6,218 bases of DNA from CAYXFZ01 sp964464385 (GCA_964464385.1 CAYXFZ010000107.1:1-6218), one strand, 5' to 3'. Positions 1 through 5,626 are shown, numbered from the stretch's first letter. A program made the numbers and translations. Notes: a model not told the origin generated them from the letters alone.

Positions 1-2587
1 TCTTCACGTCCTCGCCAGCGCGACCAAAGATGGCATGCAACAAGCGTTCCTCAGGCGTGAGTTCGGTCTTGGATTTGGGGGCGATTTTGCCTACGAGAAT
101 GTCGTTGGGCCCCACTCGCGTGCCAATTTGCACGATGCCACGCTCATCCAGGTTGTGCAGAGCACGATCCCCGGCGTTGGGAATATCGCGCGTGAACTCT
201 TCTTTGCCCAGAGTCGTCTCGCGAATCTCGGCCGTGTATGCCTCGATGTGAATGGAGGCAAAGACATCATCCCGAACCAAGCGTTCCGAGACGACGATGG
301 CGTCCTCGTAGTTGTACCCCTCCCACGACCTGAAGGCGACCAGAAGGTTCTTGCCCAGGGCCAACTCGCCGTTCTTGGTGGCGGCGCCATCGGCAATCAC
401 CTCGCCTTTCTTTACCTTCTGCCCTGGGAGGACCAAAGGCGTCTGGTTGAGACAAGTGCGCTCGTTCAGCTTGTGGAACTTCCGCAACTTGATGGGATCC
501 GACTCCTCCTGCAGCTTGATGAACTGGGAATCCACGTATTCGATGGTCCCGGCACGGGGTGCGGTCACGACCATGCCGGAGTTGGCGGCAATCGGACCCT
601 CCAGACCCGTGCCCACCAAGGGCGGTTCGGTCTGAATCAAGGGCACGGCTTGGCGCTGCATGTTCGAGCCCATGAGTGCGCGGTTGGCGTCATCGTGTTC
701 CAGGAAGGGAATCAAGGCGGCAGAAACACCCAAAATTTGACCGGGGTCCACGTCAATGTATTGAACCTCGGAAATCGGCTTTAGCATGAACTCGCCGTGG
801 TAACGGGTCATGACCAAACCATGATCGTCCGCCAAAATGGCTCCCGTCTTGGAATCCATGGGAGAATCCGCCGGGGCGAAAATCATTTCGAATTCTTGAT
901 CGGCGCGAAGCAGGGCAACCTCGTCGGTCGCCTTGCCTTTTTTGACCAGCCGATAGGGCGTGACCAAAAAGCCGTAATCGTCCACGACCCCGTACAAGGC
1001 CAAGGAAGAAATAAGGCCAATGTTGGCCCCTTCCGGAGTTTCGATTGGGCAGAGTCGGCCGTAGTGACTGATGTGCACGTCGCGCTCTTGGAAGCCAGCA
1101 CGCTTGCGGTTGAGGCCGCCCGGGCCTAGGGCCGAGAGGCGACGCTCGTGGGTCAACTGCGAAAGCGGGTTGGTCTGGTCCACCACTTGTGACAGTTCAC
1201 TGCGCGCATAGAACTGGTCCACCGAAGTGGAGAAGGCCTTGGCATTCACCAAACTGCGAGGGGTCAAGGTTTCCGGATCTTCCTGTTGGGTCATGCGGTC
1301 CACGACACCACGCGCGACCTTGACCATGCCCTTGCGGAATTCTTCGCCGGCCAACTCACCAATGGTGCGCACTCGGCGAGTCCCCAAATGGTCAATGTCA
1401 TCCACTTCCCCTTGGCCCGAACGCAACCCCAAGAGGTATTGAACGGTTTCCAAGAAATCATCGGGCTGCAGGGTTTGATTGCCTTGGTCCTGATCCTCGG
1501 GACGCTTGAATTTCCGATTGATGCGGAAACGGCCCACTCGACCCAAGCTGTAGCGCTGGGAATCAAAGAAACGATCTTTCAGGAGATCGCGGGCCTTGTC
1601 CAACTGCACCGGGTTTCCCGGACGCAGTTTTTGGTAAATAGCAGAAAGTGCCTCCTCGTGGGTGGCCGAGAGATCCTCTTTGAGGGAATCCAGGATGATG
1701 GGGTCGTCCACTTGGCCCAAGATTTCCACCGACTTGAGATCGGAGAGAGCAATCCGCTCGGCCGCTTCCTCGGTGATCTCTTGACCGGGCTCTCCCCAAA
1801 CTTCTCCCGTCTTTTTGTCCCGCAATTGGCCCAGGACACGGGTACCCACCAACTCCTTGGCAAACTTGGCACGAGACTTCTTGGCCCTCCGCACGGTTTG
1901 GCTGGGATAGAAAAGGCGCAGGATTTCGTCGGTCGTCCCCGCTTCGACTCCTGTAGGCAGGAGGGCTCGCAACAAGGTGATGGCCGAAAACTTGGCTTGT
2001 TGGTCAATGCGCACTTGCAAGGCACCTTTGCCCGAGACCGAAATCTCCACCCAGGAACCACGGACAGGAATGATCCGCGCACTGTGCAGGAGTTTGTCCC
2101 CGGTGTGACGGACGACGGAAAAATCAATGCCCGGAGAGCGGTGCAATTGGGCCACGATGCATCGTTCCGAGCCGTTGACGATAAACTCGCCGCCGCCCAT
2201 CATGACGGGAATATCGCCAAGGAAGATGTCCTCTTCGACCCGGTCACTCCCGCGCCTCAGCGCCACCCGAACCTTCAATGGATGGGCGTAGGTGTATTTC
2301 AGGGCCCGACACTCGTCGGGTTCGTAACGGGGCCGACCCAAGGTGTAACTGATGTACTCCAGGGCCATGGTCTTGTCCGGACTTTGGATCGGGAAGACGT
2401 CATGGAACAAGGCCTCCAGACCAACCATCTTGCGGCGACGCGGCGGCAGATTCGGCTGCAAGAACTGGTGGTAGGAACTGAGTTGCAGATCGGACAAGCC
2501 GGGCAGCAGTTTGTCATTCCGGAAAGGGAAATGACGATAGTCCCGGATCTCGAAGTCGGCGATGGGCTTTGGAGCAGTTGCGTTCAT
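1..2587 (-). CDS. rpoB: RNA polymerase beta subunit, N-terminal two-thirds (3' end beyond window)
   Basis: This is the beta subunit of bacterial RNA polymerase, which forms one side of the active-site cleft. I translated the minus strand from the ATG at 2587 to base 1: it stays open for 862 codons and matches RpoB throughout. Landmarks are the N-terminal 'DFEIRDYRHFPF', 'FIVNGSERCIVAQLHRSPG' in the protrusion, and 'RPGNPVQLDKARDLL...RFFDSQRYSLGRVGR' leading into the fork. The rifampicin region follows at about residues 463-490 ('SELSQVVDQTNPLSQLTHER'), then 'CPIETPEGANIGLI'. 'EGYNYEDA' at about 757-763 holds an Glu-Asp pair (E761, D762) equivalent to E. coli E813/D814. The visible end, 'LTPEERLLHAIFGRAGEDVK', matches E. 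coli 'LTPEEKLLRAIFG', so roughly the last third is missing. No clear Shine-Dalgarno sequence precedes the ATG; the start rests on family N-terminal alignment. It lies 118 bases after rplL, and rpoC is expected next, outside the window. Confidence 0.98.
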   Translation of the reverse strand, partial: MNATAPKPIADFEIRDYRHFPFRNDKLLPGLSDLQLSSYHQFLQPNLPPRRRKMVGLEALFHDVFPIQSPDKTMALEYISYTLGRPRYEPDECRALKYTYAHPLKVRVALRRGSDRVEEDIFLGDIPVMMGGGEFIVNGSERCIVAQLHRSPGIDFSVVRHTGDKLLHSARIIPVRGSWVEISVSGKGALQVRIDQQAKFSAITLLRALLPTGVEAGTTDEILRLFYPSQTVRRAKKSRAKFAKELVGTRVLGQLRDKKTGEVWGEPGQEITEEAAERIALSDLKSVEILGQVDDPIILDSLKEDLSATHEEALSAIYQKLRPGNPVQLDKARDLLKDRFFDSQRYSLGRVGRFRINRKFKRPEDQDQGNQTLQPDDFLETVQYLLGLRSGQGEVDDIDHLGTRRVRTIGELAGEEFRKGMVKVARGVVDRMTQQEDPETLTPRSLVNAKAFSTSVDQFYARSELSQVVDQTNPLSQLTHERRLSALGPGGLNRKRAGFQERDVHISHYGRLCPIETPEGANIGLISSLALYGVVDDYGFLVTPYRLVKKGKATDEVALLRADQEFEMIFAPADSPMDSKTGAILADDHGLVMTRYHGEFMLKPISEVQYIDVDPGQILGVSAALIPFLEHDDANRALMGSNMQRQAVPLIQTEPPLVGTGLEGPIAANSGMVVTAPRAGTIEYVDSQFIKLQEESDPIKLRKFHKLNERTCLNQTPLVLPGQKVKKGEVIADGAATKNGELALGKNLLVAFRSWEGYNYEDAIVVSERLVRDDVFASIHIEAYTAEIRETTLGKEEFTRDIPNAGDRALHNLDERGIVQIGTRVGPNDILVGKIAPKSKTELTPEERLLHAIFGRAGEDVK

Positions 2588-2705
2588 ACGGTCAGGGCGT
2601 GGCAGGGGAGGAGCAGGGCACAGGGGGAACCTGTCCGCCTCTCAGGAAGAGAGGCAGCATCAGGCGGGGAAAGTGGGAACCGAAACAAGGTCGCGCCAGG
2701 CGACC
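2588..2705 (-). promoter_or_regulatory. rplL-rpoB spacer with two tandem hairpins
   Basis: This 118-base spacer holds two short inverted repeats almost end to end. The first in transcript order is a perfect 7-bp stem, GCCTCTC/GAGAGGC (2637-2643 with 2649-2655), with a 5-base loop. Two bases later comes a 5-bp stem, ACAGG/CCTGT (2620-2624 with 2630-2634), also with a 5-base loop. No T-run follows either one in the minus-strand transcript, so they do not look like intrinsic terminators. In E. coli the equivalent spacer carries a partial attenuator and an RNase III site; a similar role here is inference. Confidence 0.4.
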
Positions 2706-3113
2706 TCAAGCGAGCTTGACGGAAGCGCCAGCTTCCTCGAGTTCTTTTTTGACTTCTTCGGCTTCGTCCTTGGCAACGCCCTCTTTGACGGCCTTGGGCG
2801 CTCCTTCGACAAGTTCCTTGGCTTCTTTGAGGCCAAGTCCGGTGAGGGCACGAACTGCCTTGATGACATTGATCTTCTTTTCACCAAAATCTTCGAGAAT
2901 GACATCAAAGGATGTTTTCTCTTCTTCAGCAGCGGCGTCGCTCCCACCGCCAGCGGCGGCTACGGCCACGGGAGCTGCGGCGGAAACGCCCCAGCGGTCT
3001 TCCATGGCCTTGACAAGCTGGGAGGCTTGCCCGAGAGAGAGAGCGTCGATCTGCTCGAAGATTTTTTCGAGGTCGGCGTCGAGTTCGATGGTTGCTTGAG
3101 TTTCTTCAGACAT
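2706..3113 (-). CDS. rplL: Large-subunit ribosomal protein L7/L12
   Basis: This is the multicopy stalk protein of the 50S subunit, which recruits translational GTPases such as EF-Tu and EF-G. At 135 residues it is slightly longer than the usual 120-130. Residues 1-42 form the helical N-terminal dimerisation domain that binds L10 ('LEKIFEQIDALSLGQASQLVKAMEDRWGV'). Residues 44-65 are the flexible Ala/Gly-rich hinge. Residues 66-135 are the C-terminal factor-binding domain, with 'KINVIKAVRALTGLGLKEAKELVE' and the ending 'EEAGASVKLA'. The extra length is an acidic N-terminal lead ('MSEETQATIELDA') and a long hinge. It starts at an ATG 46 bases after the rplJ stop, with no strong Shine-Dalgarno match. 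The position after rplJ is the standard one, since four to six copies of this protein sit on one L10. Confidence 0.98.
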   Translation of the reverse strand: MSEETQATIELDADLEKIFEQIDALSLGQASQLVKAMEDRWGVSAAAPVAVAAAGGGSDAAAEEEKTSFDVILEDFGEKKINVIKAVRALTGLGLKEAKELVEGAPKAVKEGVAKDEAEEVKKELEEAGASVKLA

Positions 3114-3154
3114 GACTGTGGGATGGGACTCTTCGGTGAGATCCGGGTTCTGGG

Positions 3155-3168
3155 GACGCCTAGGCGTC
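3155..3168. repeat. 14-bp perfect palindrome spanning the rplJ stop codon
   Basis: The sequence GACGCCTAGGCGTC is its own reverse complement and contains the TAG stop of rplJ (3160-3162). In RNA it could fold as a 5-bp GACGC/GCGUC stem with a CUAG loop that exposes the stop codon. No function is known. It may simply follow from the codons used near the end of rplJ. Confidence 0.5.
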
Positions 3169-3690
3169 GCCTTCGCCAGCGCGGGCTTGGATCACCCGGG
3201 CGGTGGATGCGGGAATTTCGCGTAGGACGGTGGCCAACATCCGCGCCGGTCCGGCGAGGAGGGAGGCAAACATGCCACGCAAGGTGTGGCGGTCGGGCAT
3301 GGCGGGGATCAAAGCCGCTTGTTTGGCGGACATGGCATCCCCATCCAAAAATGCACCCGTGAAGTGGATTCGACGGGAATCCTTGTCAGCCTTGGCAATC
3401 AATTCAATGGCCTTGGCTGCGGCCAGAGTGGCCTCGGTATCACCGACCAGAAGGCCGGTGGTGGATGCGGTGACGTCCACCGCAACGGGTAGGCCCATTT
3501 CTTTGAAGGCAACGTTGGCCAAACGAATCTTGGTCACCTTCAGGGCAGCGCCCGTAGCGCGGACTTCGGTCCGCAGGTTTTGGGTCTCTTGCACCGTGAG
3601 GTCGTTGATCGTCAAGAGGACAACATCGTCGCCCTTCTTCAGGTGTTCGGTGTATTCCTGGACGATGAGTTTGTTGAGTTGACTGACCAC
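3160..3690 (-). CDS. rplJ: Large-subunit ribosomal protein L10
   Basis: L10 is the base of the ribosomal stalk: its N-terminal domain binds 23S rRNA together with L11, and its C-terminal helix carries L7/L12 dimers. The 176 residues are typical of the family. Residues 1-60 ('LNKLIVQEYTEHLKKGDD', 'LTVQETQNLRTEVRATG', 'LKVTKIRLANVAF') match the RNA-binding domain. The stretch 'RRIHFTGAFLDGDAMSAKQ' at 106-123 matches the middle of the family, and 'LLAGPARMLATVLREIPAS' at 144-162 matches the L7/L12-binding helix. I chose the GTG at 3690 because the family N-terminus begins there and the frame offers no ATG upstream. The rplA stop lies only 7 bases before it, and no Shine-Dalgarno sequence is evident, which suggests translational coupling to rplA. 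There is no room for the long L10-binding leader that controls this gene in E. coli. Confidence 0.95.
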   Translation of the reverse strand: MVSQLNKLIVQEYTEHLKKGDDVVLLTINDLTVQETQNLRTEVRATGAALKVTKIRLANVAFKEMGLPVAVDVTASTTGLLVGDTEATLAAAKAIELIAKADKDSRRIHFTGAFLDGDAMSAKQAALIPAMPDRHTLRGMFASLLAGPARMLATVLREIPASTARVIQARAGEGDA

Positions 3691-3697
3691 GGGAAGC

Positions 3698-4378
3698 TCA
3701 GAATTGGAAGTCCACCTTGAGGCCGGGGCCCATGGTGGTACTCAGGCTAATGTTGCGGAAGTAAATGCCCTTGGAGGTTGCAGGCCGCAGACTGACAACG
3801 TGGTTCAGAAATGCGGTGGCGTTCTCCTCAAGTTTGTCGAGGGCGAACGAGGCCTTGCCAATCGGGACATGGAGGTTGCCGGCAGAATCCACGCGGAATT
3901 CCACCTTGCCGGCCATGAACTCCCCCACCGCTTGGCCAACTTTGGGGGTGACCGTGCCAGACTTGGGCGAGGGCATTTTCCCCTGCGGGCCCAAGACGCG
4001 GCCCAATTTCCCGACCACTTTCATCATGGAAGGATGGGCAATGACCACATCGAAGTCGGTCCAGCCTTCGGTGATGCGCTTGGCCAAATCTTCGCCTCCG
4101 ACCTCGGCGGCACCCGCCTCACGAGCCTCGTCGGCAGCGGCACCCTCGGCAAAGGCAATGACCGTCTTGGAGGTGCCCAAGCCATGGGGCAGACTCACCG
4201 CACCGCGAACCATTTGGTCGGACTTGCGGGGGTCCACGCCCAGACGAGCGGCAATTTCCACCGTCTCATCGAATTTGACCGAGCGTAATTCCTTCAAAGT
4301 GGAGAGAGCCTCGCCAAGGGGGTAAACCCGTTCGCGGTCCACCTTGGCGGAGTTTTCTTGGTAGCGACGACTGGCCAT
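3698..4378 (-). CDS. rplA: Large-subunit ribosomal protein L1
   Basis: L1 forms the mobile L1 stalk of the 50S subunit near the E site and helps release deacylated tRNA. In many bacteria it also represses its own L11-L1 mRNA. The 226 residues are close to the usual 229-234. Family features are 'SVKFDETVEIAARLGVDPRKSDQMVRGAVSLPHG' at residues 33-66, the L1 signature region 'MKVVGKLGRVLGPQGKMPSP' at 119-138, and the C-terminal 'KGIYFRNISLSTTMGPGLKVD' at 203-223. The ATG at 4378 is preferred to in-frame starts further upstream because the protein from there ('MASRRYQENS') fits the family. It overlaps the rplK stop by one base (TGATG), and GGAGG lies 7 bases upstream inside the last rplK codons. 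This arrangement implies coupled translation with L11. Confidence 0.97.
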   Translation of the reverse strand: MASRRYQENSAKVDRERVYPLGEALSTLKELRSVKFDETVEIAARLGVDPRKSDQMVRGAVSLPHGLGTSKTVIAFAEGAAADEAREAGAAEVGGEDLAKRITEGWTDFDVVIAHPSMMKVVGKLGRVLGPQGKMPSPKSGTVTPKVGQAVGEFMAGKVEFRVDSAGNLHVPIGKASFALDKLEENATAFLNHVVSLRPATSKGIYFRNISLSTTMGPGLKVDFQF

Positions 4379-4807
4379 CAGGAGTCCTCCACAGTGATGC
4401 CCATGGAACGGGCGGTGCCGGCAATGATGCGGCAAGCGGCCTCATCCGTGGCCGCGTTCAAGTCAGGGCGCTTCATCTCGACGATTTCCTGGACTTGGGC
4501 TTGGGTCACGGAGCCGGCAATTTCGGTGCCTACGGCCCCAGCCGCCTTTTCCAGCCCAGCGGCCTTCAGGAGAAGGACCGAGGCCGGCGGTGATTTGAGG
4601 ATGAAGGAAAAGGAACGGTCGTTGTAAACCGAGATTTCCACGGGAATGATCAGGCCCCTCTTGTCCGATGTTGCGTCATTGAACTGCTTGACGAACTCAC
4701 CANNNNNNNNNNCCGTGGGCACCCAGGGCCGGACCCACCGGCGGTGCCGGGGTAGCCGCGCCACCGGGGCAGTGGAGCTTGATTTTTGCGGTAATTTCTC
4801 TTGCCAT
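4378..4807 (-). CDS. rplK: Large-subunit ribosomal protein L11, interrupted by an assembly gap
   Basis: L11 sits at the base of the GTPase-associated centre of the 50S subunit, and its N-terminal domain lies in the thiopeptide-binding site. From the ATG at 4807 the first 31 residues include the proline-rich 'ATPAPPVGPALGAH'. A run of ten Ns (4703-4712) interrupts the gene. From 4701 it continues in another frame as 'GEFVKQFNDATSDKRGLIIP' and ends 'CRIIAGTARSMGITVEDS'. The family has 'HGVNI-EF' here. The two bases before the gap (GG) and the T after it fit Gly-Val-Asn-Ile if nine bases are missing, so the frameshift comes from the ten-N placeholder. The reconstructed protein would be 142 residues, the normal length. 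A good Shine-Dalgarno sequence (GGGAGG, five bases before the ATG) supports this start. The stop overlaps the rplA start. Confidence 0.95.
4703..4712. other. Assembly gap (10 N) inside rplK
   Basis: Ten consecutive Ns mark a contig join of placeholder length. Comparison with L11 proteins predicts that nine bases are missing (the end of a Gly codon, Val, Asn and most of Ile). Confidence 0.97.
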
Positions 4808-4895
4808 GTTTCCCTCCCGCCGCAGGCGAATGCCTGGGAAAGCGGTAAAACGGGTTGTGAATGGCCGCCCGGTGAAACCGGGACGACCGGGCAGA
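4808..4895 (-). promoter_or_regulatory. rplK leader: nusG-rplK spacer with hairpins and strong ribosome-binding site
   Basis: The 88 bases between the nusG stop and the rplK ATG hold several inverted repeats. Near nusG, CCCGGT (4868-4873) can pair with ACCGGG at 4877-4882 (3-base loop). Extended to GCCCGGT (4867-4873), the same arm can instead pair with ACCGGGC at 4886-4892 (12-base loop). The two stems exclude each other. Nearer rplK, CAGGC/GCCTG (4823-4827 with 4832-4836) forms a 5-bp stem just upstream of the Shine-Dalgarno sequence GGGAGG. In E. coli this is where L1 represses translation of the L11-L1 message; whether L1 binds here is untested. No T-run is present, so a terminator is unlikely. 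Confidence 0.4.
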
Positions 4896-5132
4896 TTAGG
4901 AAGTTTCCACCTGCCAATGTCGGATTTCCACACTGGTGGCACGACCGAAGATCGTCACCGAAATGCGCAGAGATCCTTTGCCGTCGACCACCTCTTCCAC
5001 GGAACCCTCGAAGCCCTCAAAAGGGCCCTCGGTAATCCGCACTAGGTCGCCGACCTTGATTTTCATGGAAAGGCGGGGAGCAGTCTCGCTTTCCTCCATG
5101 CGGGAAATGATTGTCTCCACTTCTTCTTCGGC
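4896..5132 (-). CDS. nusG: Transcription elongation factor NusG, C-terminal part (linker and KOW domain)
   Basis: This is the C-terminal half of NusG. It begins in the 24-base sequence shared across the gap ('AEEEVETI'), runs through the linker 'ISRMEESETAPRL' and ends with a complete KOW domain: 'KVGDLVRITEGPFEGFEGSV' and 'SVTIFGRATSVEIRHWQVETS', stop TAA at 4896-4898. In known NusG proteins the KOW domain contacts Rho or ribosomal protein S10, linking transcription with termination or translation. 'GPFEGFEG' and 'IFGRAT' are close to the E. coli 'GPFADFNG' and 'IFGRAT'. Joined to the N-terminal part at the shared sequence, it gives 187 residues, a normal length. Upstream of 5132 the frame stays open but the protein is no longer NusG (see the entry at 5133-5265). 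A GTG at 5198 in that stretch should not be taken as the start. The rplK gene follows after 88 bases. Confidence 0.95.
   Translation of the reverse strand, partial: AEEEVETIISRMEESETAPRLSMKIKVGDLVRITEGPFEGFEGSVEEVVDGKGSLRISVTIFGRATSVEIRHWQVETS
5109..5132. repeat. 24-base direct repeat, copy 1 (nusG C-terminal side)
   Basis: These 24 bases are identical to 5276-5299 and encode 'AEEEVETI' of NusG on the minus strand. The copies diverge immediately on both sides. Copy 2 sits exactly at a contig end, so this is most likely one genomic locus represented twice by overlapping contigs. Confidence 0.9.
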
Positions 5133-5265
5133 ATTCAACTTCATACCAGAAAGTGCTAGTCTGATATCCGGTTTAGTACCATTTGCAGAGGGAAACACAT
5201 ACGGGCTAAGCGAGCTAGTAGACGCAACAACAAAAAACCGTTCCCTTATCTGAGGAAATCCAAGA
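5133..5265 (-). pseudogene. Foreign-looking fragment, probable DNA cytosine-5 methyltransferase (motif VIII region)
   Basis: This 133-base contig end does not encode NusG. My hand count gives 57 G+C of 133 (43%), against roughly 58% in the first 60 bases of the window. On the minus strand, from 5264, one frame is open for 44 codons. It contains 'GFPQIRERFFVVAS', then 'YVFPSANG' and 'DIRLALSG'. C5-methyltransferases have 'GVPQxRERxxxxG' at motif VIII (the Gln-x-Arg-x-Arg core), followed by a Phe-Pro segment and a 'TVRDAL'-like segment, so order and spacing fit. Codons ending in T or A (TTT, GTT, TCT, CTA) are common, unlike the neighbouring genes. The frame runs on into NusG through the shared 24 bases. 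The catalytic Pro-Cys motif is not present; it would lie in missing upstream sequence. I infer a chimeric assembly or amplification product carrying part of another gene. The short reach makes the family call moderate. Confidence 0.55.
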
Positions 5266-5275
5266 NNNNNNNNNN
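5266..5275. other. Assembly gap (10 N) inside nusG
   Basis: Ten consecutive Ns mark the second contig join. The flanking contigs overlap by 24 bases (5109-5132 and 5276-5299), so no sequence may be missing here. Joining at the overlap and dropping 5133-5275 restores an uninterrupted nusG. Confidence 0.97.
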
Positions 5276-5299
5276 GATTGTCTCCACTTCTTCTTCGGC
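5276..5299. repeat. 24-base direct repeat, copy 2 (nusG N-terminal side, contig end)
   Basis: Identical to 5109-5132 and located exactly at the end of the right-hand contig. It encodes 'AEEEVETI' after 'GGGAEPVPM', which matches the linker position of NusG ('PISDKEVDAIMNRL' in E. coli). Confidence 0.9.
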
Positions 5300-5626
5300 C
5301 ATGGGTACCGGTTCGGCCCCACCGCCAACGAAGTCGCCGACCCCGCGCGTTTCACGCAGGGCATACCAGACCCTTCGGTCCATATCGTCCTTATCCGCCG
5401 GATTCAAGTGGCCCAAATCGGCCTGCAGCAGCAAATAGCCCGGGTAGATCTTGTGACTCTTGACCTTTTTCTTGCCGGACTTGATCTCGGTGACGCGTTC
5501 CACCGGCACCAAAACTTGGGGGATGCGCTCGTGAATGCCGTCCTCTTTGACGCGACGCACCAAGCGCTCCCGCACCTTGTCCTCTTGGTTGGTGGGAACG
5601 CGAATGACGTACCAGCTAAGAGCCAT
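5276..5626 (-). CDS. nusG: Transcription elongation factor NusG, N-terminal part (NGN domain)
   Basis: NusG binds RNA polymerase through its NGN domain and raises processivity or assists termination. These 117 codons hold the NGN domain: 'WYVIRVPTNQEDKVRERLVR' at residues 5-24, 'IPQVLVPVERVTEIKSGKKK' at 35-54, and 'KIYPGYLLLQADL' at 59-71. 'VWYALRETRGVGDFVGG' follows at 86-102, then the start of the linker. Compared with E. coli, about 11 extra residues ('GHLNPADKDDMDRR') lie between the central strand and the Trp. 'RETRGVGDF' recalls planctomycete NusG. The coding frame stops at the contig edge; the protein is completed by 4896-5132. The ATG at 5626 shares its A with the secE stop codon (TGATG). 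A GGAG nine bases upstream, inside the secE end, can serve as ribosome-binding site, so translation is probably coupled to secE. Confidence 0.96.

Noticed and set aside
35..784. Plus-strand open frame of 249 codons
   Set aside because: It is exactly antisense to rpoB codons, which translate to a conserved RpoB sequence. No recognisable protein family is seen in it.
2637..2655. Intrinsic terminator after rplL
   Set aside because: The stem is followed by a G/C-rich stretch, not a U-run, and rpoB is expected to be co-transcribed.
1286..2719. Plus-strand open frame of 477 codons
   Set aside because: Antisense to the first part of rpoB. Its length follows from rpoB codon use leaving few stops on the opposite strand, and the translation resembles no family I know.
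3704..4288. Plus-strand open frame antisense to rplA
   Set aside because: The minus-strand L1 protein is complete and conserved; the antisense translation shows no domain.
4379..4435. Upstream in-frame start for rplA giving a 19-residue extension
   Set aside because: It would overlap the conserved end of L11, and the extension has no match to L1. The ATG at 4378 has a ribosome-binding site.
4808..4942. Upstream extensions of the rplK frames towards nusG
   Set aside because: L11 begins at 'MAREITAKIKL' (4807) with a strong Shine-Dalgarno sequence. The extended peptides are translated spacer and nusG shadow.
5133..5198. GTG at 5198 as the start of a 100-residue protein ending in a KOW domain
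   Set aside because: The GTG lies within the foreign-looking fragment, whose frame remains open upstream to the contig end. The KOW part belongs to nusG.
5246..5265. Tail 'LDFLR' continuing the nusG N-terminal frame past the Ns
   Set aside because: It results from reading through ten Ns into unrelated sequence in a wrong frame.
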